NCBI GenBank assembly: GCA_036939755.1
Contig: JALLAZ010000663.1
Span: forward strand, 1 to 13,117
Reading direction: 5' to 3'
Source of the DNA: Stephanodiscus triporus
Lineage: Eukaryota; Bacillariophyta; Thalassiosirophyceae; Thalassiosirales; Thalassiosiraceae
DNA length: 13,117 bases
The notes beneath the pieces are model-generated. The model ran no database searches and had not been told where the DNA came from. It saw nothing but the letters and a program-made list of their open reading frames with translations. The position numbers and the translations under genes are program-made. Below, piece after piece: positions 1 to 8,546 of the stretch; within the stretch, counting starts at the first letter, position 1, and every line of letters starts with the position of its first letter.

Positions 1-481
1 TGGAGGGAAGTTTTGCTATCGCTGGATCCGTGGGTCCGAATATAATCGCAGCCTAATGACACCCAAAATTATTTGGTTCGAGTTTCTCAAAAGGAGAGTA
101 GAGGAGGCGATGGCAAATTGAATCCCGTGTGGGTACGAACAATTATAACTTCTGTTTTGCATGTGGGATCATTCAAAAGGGATAAAGTATTGAATTCCTC
201 CGTCCTAGCGAATTAACAATCCGACAAACCGAAAGAATTTCTTGTAATGTACCTACATTATTTGACCTTGGTTCCGTTTCCCACTTTTCGTCTCACTCAC
301 AATTTAAGAATCGGAGTATTAAAGGTTTGAGTTGTGTAGAGGTTCGTTGCAGGATTAAGAGTAAGATCAAGACGATGATGACCTATTTTTTGTCGATCAC
401 AATCACATCCCCAACTGTATTTCACACAAAAAAAGAATAGAGAATAAATACATTCAATTGTCTATACTCTACTCCAGAAGA
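1..481. other. Left-edge intergenic region and upstream region of the CAP-domain gene
   Basis: This stretch is fairly AT-rich and contains no gene I can support. Two plus-strand frames are open from the window edge: one runs to a TGA at 119-121 (39 codons) and another to a TAA at 54-56 (17 codons). Either could be the 3' end of an upstream gene, but both are short enough to occur by chance. The part next to the ATG at 482 should hold the promoter and 5' UTR of the CAP-domain gene; I see no clear TATA box or other recognisable element. Confidence 0.5.
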
Positions 482-2477
482 ATGATGAAGAGCGTCGTCC
501 TACTAACGACCGTTGCCGCAGTCGCGGCCAGCACGCTGCGGGGAGCGATCCCGGACGGGGTCGAGGAGGTGGGAGAGCAGATGGAGCACTACCCCCCCCC
601 GAACTGGGACGGCATGCTGACGCCTAGTCGACGCTCGCTGATGGAGAGCAGGCTGGACGGGATCGACGGCGACGACGACGAGACGACGGGGGAGGGGGGG
701 GAGGTGCACGACCCGTACGTCGGCGAGGACGTGGTCGGCCGCCTCATCGAGGACGTCGAGAACGACACCGGCCTCTTCGATTGGGAGGCGGTCGACGACG
801 AGAAGATGGAGAACAAGTCGTACGACCCTCCCGTCGGCTCCGTGACGGTGAGCCGCATTCCTCTCTCTCTCTTTCACTCTCTCTCTCTCACACACACAAT
901 CTAATATATCTCTCTCTCTCACCCCTCCGCCGTGCCGCCGCCTTCATTCATAACAGCTCGAGGGAAACGACCTCCTCGGCGACGTCCACGACCGCCGCGC
1001 CGGCGCCCAGAGCTGTCAGGACGACGAGGGGCGGGTGTCGATAGACCTCAAGACCGACCTGTACGGCTACGAGACGTCGTGGAAGGTGGTCGACGCCAGC
1101 AGCGGCGCGTCCGTCGCGAAAGGTCCGCCCCAGGGGACGAAGTACGCCGACTCGAAGCAGTACACGGGATCGTGGTGTCTCTCCCCGGGGACGTATCGCG
1201 TCGTGGTGACCGACAACGGGAACGACGGGATGTGCCGAAGCGGGACCACCGGATGCGGGTACTTCAAGGTCAAGCTCGACGGGGTCAGCGCGGGACAGGT
1301 CGTACAGAACAAGCAGGCGTGGGGAACGAAGACCTTCCAGGTGAGCGTCGTGCCGATGAGCTCGAGGATCGACGGCGCGTCGACGTCGTCGTCGTCGTCG
1401 TCGTCGAACAACGGCGCCGACTCGGGCGGATGGTGCGACAGGGTCAAGTCGTCCGTGAAATTGCCGTCCGGGACGTGCTCGCTCCCCGGCGGATCGACGG
1501 GGCATCGGGTGAGGGTGATAACCAAGGTCGACAAGTTTGGCGAGGAGACTTCGTGGCGGATCACGTCGAACGGGGTCGTTCGGATGAAGATGGGCGCGAT
1601 CGTTCCGGCCAACTCCGCCAGGGCCGTCGAGGACTGCCTCCCCGCGGGGGATTACAACTTCCAGATCTTCGACCAAGACGGAATATGCTGCCAGCACGGG
1701 AACGGCGAGTACCGCGTGATAGTCGACGGTCAGGAACTGTTTACCGGCGGTGCATTCTTCCCGTCCGAATCTCGCCCATTCCGCCTCGGACACGATTGGA
1801 TATCGGGTATGTCCGAGCGCGACTGCGAGTGGTGGTGGGCACACGACTACCGTCGACAGGATTGGCACACGAGGTGCACGGATCACTACTGCGACAAGAG
1901 CGCACGTCACCTCCGATGGTCGGGGGCGCTCGAGGCCGACGCGAGGGATTACGCCGTCCGACTTCTGGACACGTGCGACGAAAAGGGGATCAAGCACGAT
2001 CACACCGACCAGGGCGAGAACCTCGCGAAGAACGTTGGGGAATCATCAACCTTCGGGCGGCTATACCCAGCCGACAACATCGTGAAGCGTTTCGTGGATA
2101 ACGAAGAATACTGGGGATGGAACGATAACGCCCACCTGACACAGGCGATGTGGTACGCGTCGAGATACGTTGGTTGCGCCGAGAGTGCGAGGGACATGGG
2201 CGACGGGAAGACATGTCGGATGCAGGTGTGTCGATACGCCAAGGCTGGGAATTGCCAGATGGCCAAGTACTCGTCGGAGTCGGGGAACAAGTGGATGGTA
2301 CCGATGATGATGGACGACTCGCCCTGCGGGCCGGTGTGTCCTCCCCAAGGCGGATGTGTGAGTTTGTATTATCCACCCCCCCCTGCCTATCGATATTATT
2401 CGTATGCACGCGATGTCTTCCTTTTTTACGACGCCACTCACATATTCCTTTTCCCTCTCTTTCCACAGCACATGTAA
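482..2477 (+). CDS. Secreted CAP/SCP-domain protein with two tandem diatom-type beta modules
   Basis: Predicted exons are 482-847, 957-2357 and 2469-2477, giving 591 residues; both introns are phase 0 GT-AG. ATG 482 was chosen because it starts a clear signal peptide (MMKSVVLLTTVAAVAA, cleavage near residue 16) and has A at -3. An acidic region (about 25-120) follows. Residues about 149-240 and 305-400 are two copies of one module, marked by an 'ETSW' motif, a Cys-Leu-x-x-Gly-x-Tyr strand, a D-x-x-G-x-C motif and a final 'Y-x-V-x-x-DG'. A Ser run (about 264-273) lies between them. Residues about 413-585 are a CAP domain: HLRWSGALEADARDYA, HDHTDQGENLA (Glu476), HLTQAMW (His515) and MQVCRYAKAGN match the conserved CAP signatures. 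Family members are extracellular proteins of varied function (PR-1, venom allergens, sterol or lipid binders), so the substrate is unknown. Codons are strongly G/C-ending. Confidence 0.88.
848..956 (+). other. Intron 1 of the CAP-domain gene, with CT/CA microsatellite
   Basis: The donor is GTGAGC and the acceptor is TAACAG. The intron is 109 nt long, phase 0. Bases 861-922 are mostly CT and CA dinucleotide repeats, interrupted by a possible branch-point-like CTAAT at 901-905. Removing it joins two open frames with no shift, and the joined region has no stop. Confidence 0.85.
2358..2468 (+). other. Intron 2 of the CAP-domain gene, 111 nt and stop-free in frame
   Basis: The donor is GTGAGT and the acceptor follows a pyrimidine tract (CTCTCTTTCCACAG). 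The length is 37 codons with no in-frame stop. Retention would therefore add 37 Tyr- and Phe-rich residues before the same His-Met-stop end. The splice version is preferred because both splice sites are strong and the inserted peptide does not resemble any CAP extension. Confidence 0.7.
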
Positions 2478-3236
2478 ACCGAAATTAGGACAAACAAATT
2501 AATTGCATTTATTTAGGATGATAGTTGTGAGATACAATGAACATAATTACTAAGAACCACGATATTATTTCTTATTAGACCTACGAATCAACGAAGAACA
2601 CTTAACGAAGATGTCAAATTTTGAAGAACTGGCTCTCACCTCAAGAGGCTGGGCTTCATAGGCTGTGGCTAGCTACGACGCCACTTACCCTGCGGTTGAC
2701 ACCTCACTCGTCACATCTTTCGTTGTTAAGGTGCAGTGCCGCATTCGGATGGGTACTTCTTCATATCGGCATCATCTACCGTCTTGATTGACCGTTTCTT
2801 AGGATATCGGCGTATGCACTACACCTACATGATTGGGGGCCCAATGGTTGATGTAAACCCTAAACATTTAGACTTGAACCTTTAAGGTTGGCCGAAACGA
2901 GCGGGGTCACCAGAGAAGAGTCATGGTTTATGCCAAGTACAGGGTTGATGAGAAGAGGCTGGAGGGCCCACCAGCCGAAATAACTGCTTATTTTTGACTG
3001 ACCGCATCATCCCTATCGGGGAGACCTGTGCTTTTCTTGGGTCACACTAAAAACAATATTGCTACAAATAATGATATACTATTTTGAATATGTTTATTGA
3101 ATATATGAAGAACAATCCAAAAATCATTTTATTCACGCACTTGACGCTCGCATCAGCGCCCTTCACATTTTGTTGTTGAAAGCAATTGTCACGTTTGGTA
3201 CTGTTCTCTTCACAAGACTAGTGTCCTGGTCAGTGC
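2478..3236. other. Convergent 3' spacer with a cluster of short inverted repeats
   Basis: No ORF of note lies between the stop of the CAP gene and that of the RCC1 gene. The middle, about 2620-3050, looks richer in G+C than its AT-rich flanks. It holds five short perfect inverted repeats: GTGGC/GCCAC (2665-2684), ATTGGG/CCCAAT (2832-2845), CTAAA/TTTAG (2860-2871), AACCTT/AAGGTT (2877-2889) and GGCTGG/CCAGCC (2957-2976). I do not recognise a tRNA, snRNA or rRNA. It may be a decayed element, a structured RNA or chance. Confidence 0.5.
3128..3133 (-). terminator. Candidate polyadenylation signal of the RCC1 gene
   Basis: AATAAA reads on the minus strand about 105 nt past the TAG stop at 3239-3237. 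A second AATAAA lies at 3098-3093. Diatom genes often lack a canonical signal, so this is only suggestive. Confidence 0.35.
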
Positions 3237-6200
3237 CTAGAGGTATTTACCGTTAGCAACAGTATGCGACCCTGATGAAGAAATAAACTCAATATCAACT
3301 GGACCCTCAGGAAATTTGACTGGTACGGGTTTGGTCGCTGACCCTATTTCACCGGTTCCCAGTTGAAATCGATCGTTCAAGCCTGAAGCCCAAACGCCAT
3401 CCTCGCCTATGAAAAAGATGCTCTGAGAACTAGGACCTGAGCCAAGTCTGAGAATTTTTTCATCCAAGTCTACCTGGACAATGGGCTCTTCTTCGCTAGT
3501 ATTGACAAAGTTCCCATTGCCCAACTGTCCTTCGTCATTCCTTCCACATGCTCGAGCCACCCCGTTTTCAAAGAGGAAATATGATGATTCTCTGCTTGCC
3601 TCCACTTGGATTACCTTGTCAGAAACTCCCTCAAAAAGAATCTGAAATGTGCATTTCACAAAAAAGGCAAGCATAAGTAATCGCGAGTGCCAATGGTATT
3701 GTGACCTGTTGCTCAACAAACTTAGGTCTCACCTTAGGAAGAGTGGTGGGTGTTCCTTCCGTGAAGCCACATAGCTGACCATAGATATTGCTACCACTTC
3801 CCCAAATTTCACCAGTATCTCCATTCAAATAAAGAGCAAAACCCAGACCTGTTGCCACGTCAGTGATGCCGTTCAATCCACCTTTTATCTCGATTGGTGA
3901 GGTAGATAGTGCGAGATCAAGAGGTTCATCACCAAGCTGCCCTAGTTCATTTGAGCCACATCCATAGACCTTGCCACTTTCTGTCACAAGCAATGTGAAC
4001 TCTTCCCCCACTGCCCCGCGAACTACATTTTCGATGCCCTTCACCTCATGAAAAAAGTCAGTGGGATCTTTATTTCCTAAGCATAGTTGCCCCTTGTTGT
4101 TGTTTCCAGATACATAGGCTTTCCCATCCTCTGAAATCAACAATGCATGCATTGCTCCTGAATCACTCGCAACTCCTACCCCAGCATATGCATACCGAAA
4201 TGGAGGAGCATCCACTTTTTCACCATCAGCATTAAACACTGTTGTGACTGGAAGCGGAACATTCCTTCCTTCGCACAGTTTCCTCAGGAAATCGCGATCT
4301 TCGCAAGCAGTATCGGCTGGACCAAGCCCAAGATGTCCCTGGTATCCAGCACCTGACTCTATAAAACCTGCCGCCTGAGCAGTGCCATCCTCTTCAATTA
4401 GGAAAACGTGTCGCGATCCAGCGGATACATCAGTAATCTCTGCCTTAATCTCTAGCGGAACTTCTTGGTTATCTCCAAGAGTATTTCCTCTGCCTTCTTC
4501 AGCTCCCCAAAAATACCAATTTAGTGCTTTGAGGGTCGGTGACTGGACAACGCAGAGAATGAAGCAGAACAGATTAATAACGACATAGGGATACAAGGGT
4601 GACTTGAGGATTATTGCAGGCCAATACGTACAAGGGTCGGTGTAAGAGTCGGCGAAAATGTTGGTTCATCTGTCAAAAGAGTTCGATTGGCGAAACAAAT
4701 TAGAAAGTATGCAAACCGGGCCAATACAAAAGAGAAAATTAAATAACATTTACCTGTTATCAATGTTGGCGACAACGTAGGCTCTGATGTTGGATTCAAT
4801 GTGGGCTCTATTGTTGGTACCTATGTGCCAAACAGAAAGCAAGGTGGGATGAGTAAACAAATTATGAAAATTCAGGCTACATGAATGCCACACAAATGAA
4901 CGCTTTTCCGACTTACGTCTGTTGGGCTTATGGTTGGTAACTCCGTCGAAGGGCTAATGGTTGGTAACTCCGTCGGTGTGATTGTGGGGTCGCCAGTTGG
5001 ATTTATCGTGGGCATCACCGTCGGATACACAGTCGGATTTATCTGCGATTTCAAACAAGGCAGGAGGTACCAATGAATTGAGTTCACTGGCGAAATTTCA
5101 TGCACAGGAGCAGCTGATACGATTGGCAACATAAAATAACTCACCGTAGGAGATTCCGTCGGAGAGGATGTGGGCGTGTCGGTCATGACCAAGCAACTAA
5201 TGGCAACGGTATGCGTCCCAGAACTAGAAATCTTGACAATCTCTTGCGAACTCTCCTCAAATTCCACCAACACTGGAAAGTTTTGGGAACCAATACTCCC
5301 AAGGCCCAACTGAAATTCGTAATTCTGTCCCGCTGCATAGACCACATCCTCATCTGCCGCAAAGAAGACACTCGCAGAACTTGTTCCGGAAGCTACACTG
5401 CGTATCCTAATGTCTTCGGGTATATCAACTTTGACAGGTGTATCCGAGTCCTCGAATGTGCCATCACCGAGTTGTCCCTGGTCATTGCGACCACAGGACT
5501 TAACCCTTCCATTCTCGTCGAGGAAGTACGACGATTCACGTCCGGCTTGGATAGATGTGACGGTCCCAATGTAAAGCTCCTTTGGGATAGTAAAAGTTGA
5601 AGAAAAAACATGTCGTCAGTACGAGAGTTTATTGCAAAAGTATTTCTCGAGAATCATCGTTCATCGTACCTTCGGCAGAAGAATAGTATCACCCCCCGTA
5701 CTATTACACAACTGACTGTACAAATTACTACCACTTCCAAAAACTGTCCCCTCGTTCCTTCCAAACACTTTGTCAGCTTGCAAATACAAACTAAAGCTTA
5801 ACCCCGCAGATATGGCTTTAATGTCACTCAATCCATTCTTGTTACTTGGGGTAGTAGCATATGTCACATCCGGACCTAATCCCAACTCTCTATTTTCGTT
5901 ATTTCCGCAACCAAACACGCGCCCATCTGAGAGCAATATCTGCGTAAAGTCTAATCCCACCGCAGCTGCGATGGCTGGTCCAGGTAAGGAAGAAACGTGT
6001 CGAAACATGTCCCTTGACTCCAAATCACCGTGACACAATTGCCCCTTATCGTTGTTTCCTGTGGTAAAGACATTTCCACTCCGATCTATCAATAGAGAAT
6101 GCATACCCCGCGAGTCAGCAGGTGCACCCGCACCTGCGTATGCCTGTACAAACTTTGGACTTGGAACTGTCTTGTTGGCACTGTCTATCACATATTTGAC

Positions 6201-7805
6201 ATTCAGGAATCCATTCGGTCCCTCGGATAACCTATCGCGCATTACGCCCAAATGGCCTCGATACCCGCTGAGGCTTTCGATGAAACCACTGACGTATACC
6301 CCATTATTTTCTTCAATGACGAAGGTATGCCTGGACCCAGCTGAGACATCAATTACTTCCTTTAGCTGAAGCTCTGGTGTTTCTTGAGCTACCCCAACGG
6401 CTAAACCACGTCCCTCCTCTCCTCCCCAGTAGTACCATGGACATCCTATCATATGAGAAAGAATAGTGAGGTTTGAGTGTGGATGCATACGAAAAGATAA
6501 TTCTATGCGGCAGGAGGAGCACAAAACGCCCGGATATTGAACACAGTGAATACTACACAACGTACCCTCGAACACCGCAGTCGGCGCAATCGTCGGCGCC
6601 AGCATCGGCGAAACTGTAGGTATTTCAGTTGGTATTTCAGTTGGTATATCAGTTGGTATTTCAGTTGGTATTTCAGTTGGTATTTCAGTTGGTGAATTAG
6701 TATGTATAATCTCAATCGTGGGGTAATACGTTGGTAGATATGTGGGTGGGTCTGTGGGGCACGGACACATTGGTTGCTGCCATCCACTTGGTGCCCACCA
6801 GCTTTGACTTGGTGGGTTTCCATACTGTAGAGCTCTGACCAATTCACCACCACCAGTGTCATCGCCACCTTTGCCAGAAGCATAGGCAGAAGCTAATTTC
6901 TCAGATTTCTTACTGTCGGCCTTGCCACCGCTCAGTATCGGATTCGCTGGATCGCCTGCAACAACGCCATCAGCTAAATCTATCGAGTACATAGCCATTG
7001 CTCCTCCGTTGCCTCCCGGAGGCATGTAGCCTCCAAGCCACCCTTGCGAATTTGGGCACGGACACATCTTCCCACTATTATCAACTTTCTTGGTCTTGCC
7101 AGTTTTCGCACCAGTCTTTTTCGTCTTCTTTGGTGGCGCCAGTGAACTGCCTCCTGAGGGTTTATCCACGTTGGTACTGGGCGGATTCCCTCCTTGCTTG
7201 TTGATACCAGGTGGATGACCTTTATGCTTATTGAAACCCGGTGCTTGGCCTCCTACAGCGACGTCAATGTTGACGTTGATACCCGGCGCGTGGCCACCTC
7301 CCGAAGTTTTCTGTTTCACATTGCTTTCCTTCTTCTTCTGGTTCTTTTTGTTCTTCTTGGTGTTGAAACCCTTCTTCTTCACTAATGACCTGGTTTTGTC
7401 ACTCTCTCGTTCATCGTGACCCTCACTTTCACTATAGTAGCTATACACCCTCCGTGGCGTTTCTGCACTTTGTCCCTTGAGCAGCAGCTTCAGTGGCGCC
7501 TTCGTAGAACCGCCGCCGTCGTCAACCTCTACTTCAGTTGGCTCTGCAAGCGTCCTTGTCTTCTTCGATAGATCTACATCGTGTTTCTCCACTGCATCGC
7601 TCGAAGCGCCTTCTTCCATTTGCCGCCACCCGGCATGCACTCCCGCCGCAGAGGTTGAAGAACGATGATTCCGTAGTCGATGCCGCCGCGAATCGCCACC
7701 GTCAAATGCTTCTGTAGGACTCAACTGCGTTGCCAAGGCAAGGGCGCCCATGGACGAACATAATGCCGCCGCTATCATTAATCGGGAATGCCCCCTCTGT
7801 GCCAT
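3237..7805 (-). CDS. Secreted protein with Lys-rich N-terminus and two RCC1-type beta-propellers
   Basis: Predicted exons on the minus strand are 7805-6566, 6445-5670, 5579-5145, 5042-4917, 4820-4754, 4669-4632, 4542-3733 and 3641-3237. They give 1298 residues with all phases matching. ATG 7805 has an ideal GCCATGG context and opens a signal peptide (hydrophobic core MIAAALCSSMGALALA). In-frame ATGs at 7850 and 7880 would bury it. Next come a Lys-rich, Gly/Pro-rich region (about 140-246), MCPCP motifs at 247 and 346, and PTEI repeats (about 372-396). RCC1 propeller A is about 416-800, a Pro/Thr linker about 805-900, and propeller B about 903-1298. Each propeller shows seven RCC1 repeats with G-x-N-x-x-G-QL type ends. 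RCC1 itself is the Ran exchange factor in the nucleus; a secreted copy cannot do that, so a binding or structural role outside the cytosol is more likely. The partner is unknown. Confidence 0.82.
4543..5144 (-). other. Pro/Thr linker region split into mini-exons (introns 3 to 6 of the RCC1 gene)
   Basis: Introns are 5144-5043 (102 nt), 4916-4821 (96 nt), 4753-4670 (84 nt) and 4631-4543 (89 nt). All have GT-AG ends with donors GTGAGT, GTAAGT, GTAAAT and GTACGT. The exons between them are only 126, 67 and 38 nt and encode a continuous x-x-PT repeat. Introns 3 and 5 are multiples of three without in-frame stops. Two 27-bp near-identical units (4924-4950 and 4951-4977) in exon 4 show that the linker grows by tandem duplication. 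Confidence 0.75.
6446..6565 (-). other. Intron 1 of the RCC1 gene, 120 nt and stop-free in frame
   Basis: The donor is GTACGT and the acceptor GATAG, phase 1. Splicing places the Pro/Thr repeat directly before the first propeller (CPWYYWGGEEGRG), which lines up with the start of the second propeller (WYFWGAEEGRG). Retention would insert 40 residues without a stop. The match to the second copy supports removal. Confidence 0.75.
6619..6690 (-). repeat. 12-bp minisatellite encoding PTEI repeats
   Basis: Six units of GGTATTTCAGTT (plus-strand sense) run in tandem; the third has one change (GGTATATCAGTT), turning Glu into Asp. Read on the minus strand they give Pro-Thr-Glu-Ile repeats in the Pro/Thr segment before the first propeller. 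The near identity of units suggests recent expansion. Confidence 0.9.
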
Positions 7806-8546
7806 GGCTGTTTTCGTCGAAATATGGGTGTCAATATTTTCTATCTCCATCAGAGATGATGTACAATCAGTCTGTTTCATTGGATTTTTTGTCAATTGTC
7901 AACTGAACCTGCAGCAAAGAAGTATAGGTAATACATTTTCCCACCTCCACATCAATGAACGGGCGGCGATGGCGTGAACCTCAAACCGAATATCGAGTCC
8001 CATAATTTGGAATATTGCTGAGTTGAAATATTCCTGGCCGAAAACTTAATCCGTTCGCAACACAAACGATATCGTAGGTGTAAGTATGGAAGTACTTCAG
8101 ACGTCATAAGTAGTACTCGCAACAGGCGCAAATATGGCGAGCTTTTAGTAACAATTCCTTTCTGATTTCATATTCCAGAAAAGTTCCGTTGAAGATTTGA
8201 TTTTCACGTGCGATGGAATCAATTTATTTTACCCTCTCGGAAGGCAGACAGACGCAAAAGATTCCGACTGTGTCTCTACACGGGAATTAGTACTAAACTC
8301 GCAAAGACGGGCACCACCAAAAAAAGCGAATCCTCTTGGAAAGCAGAGAGCGAGTGGCTGCTTCCTGAGAATGAGCCTGCGTACGATACCGCACCGCCCG
8401 GTGAACTTGCACGCTGTGAAATTTCAATGAAATCGTTACGTGTTTTATGATGTGTTCTCATCATTCTCTTTAGGACGATAGGTACCTGCTCACAATTCCG
8501 CAACAGCTTGATACTCCGCATAATAATAATTTTATTGAACAAAACC
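7806..8546. promoter_or_regulatory. Divergent promoter region between the RCC1 and argininosuccinate synthase genes
   Basis: These 741 bp separate two divergent start codons and should hold both promoters. Visible candidates are an imperfect dyad with a GACGTC core (8091-8117) and a CACGTG box (8205-8210). A pyrimidine-rich stretch ending in TTTAG at about 8474 could be a 5' UTR intron acceptor or chance. An AT-rich run (8519-8540) sits just upstream of ATG 8547. Small open frames here (for example from ATG 8212) do not resemble any protein I know. Confidence 0.5.
8091..8117. promoter_or_regulatory. Candidate bZIP-type dyad with GACGTC core
   Basis: The palindromic core GACGTC (8100-8105) is flanked symmetrically by CTT and AAG (8095-8110). 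AGTACT palindromes lie at both ends (8091-8096 and 8112-8117). The ACGTCA/TGACGT half-site is the classical target of CREB/ATF-like bZIP factors, and TGACGT-type elements are known from CO2/cAMP-responsive promoters in diatoms. It lies about 295 bp upstream of the RCC1 ATG and about 440 bp upstream of the synthase ATG. Function is inferred only. Confidence 0.3.

Noticed and set aside
2..121. C-terminal 39 codons of an upstream gene
   Set aside because: A second frame is also open from the edge, no family is recognisable, and 39 codons without a stop is not rare; left as a note only.
948..2101. Long open frames overlapping the CAP gene on both strands (389 codons plus strand, 351 codons minus strand)
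   Set aside because: They are Arg/Pro-rich shadows caused by G/C-ending codons of the true frame, which alone carries recognisable domains and good splice sites.
2685..2700. U1 snRNA-like ACTTACC near the start of the hairpin cluster
   Set aside because: Only seven bases match, and none of the downstream U1 stem-loops or Sm site could be found.
3237..5600. Two or three separate RCC1 genes
   Set aside because: All pieces join by canonical GT-AG introns with consistent phase, the Pro/Thr linker continues across the mini-exons, and I see no separate signal peptide for the second propeller.
6565..6750. CRISPR-like array from the regular 12-bp repeats
   Set aside because: Units are contiguous without spacers and encode Pro-Thr-Glu-Ile in frame; it is a coding minisatellite in a eukaryotic gene.
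8508..8546. N-terminal extension of argininosuccinate synthase upstream of ATG 8547
   Set aside because: It has no ATG in this frame, only near-cognate codons, and encodes a short Ile/Leu run from AT-rich UTR sequence.
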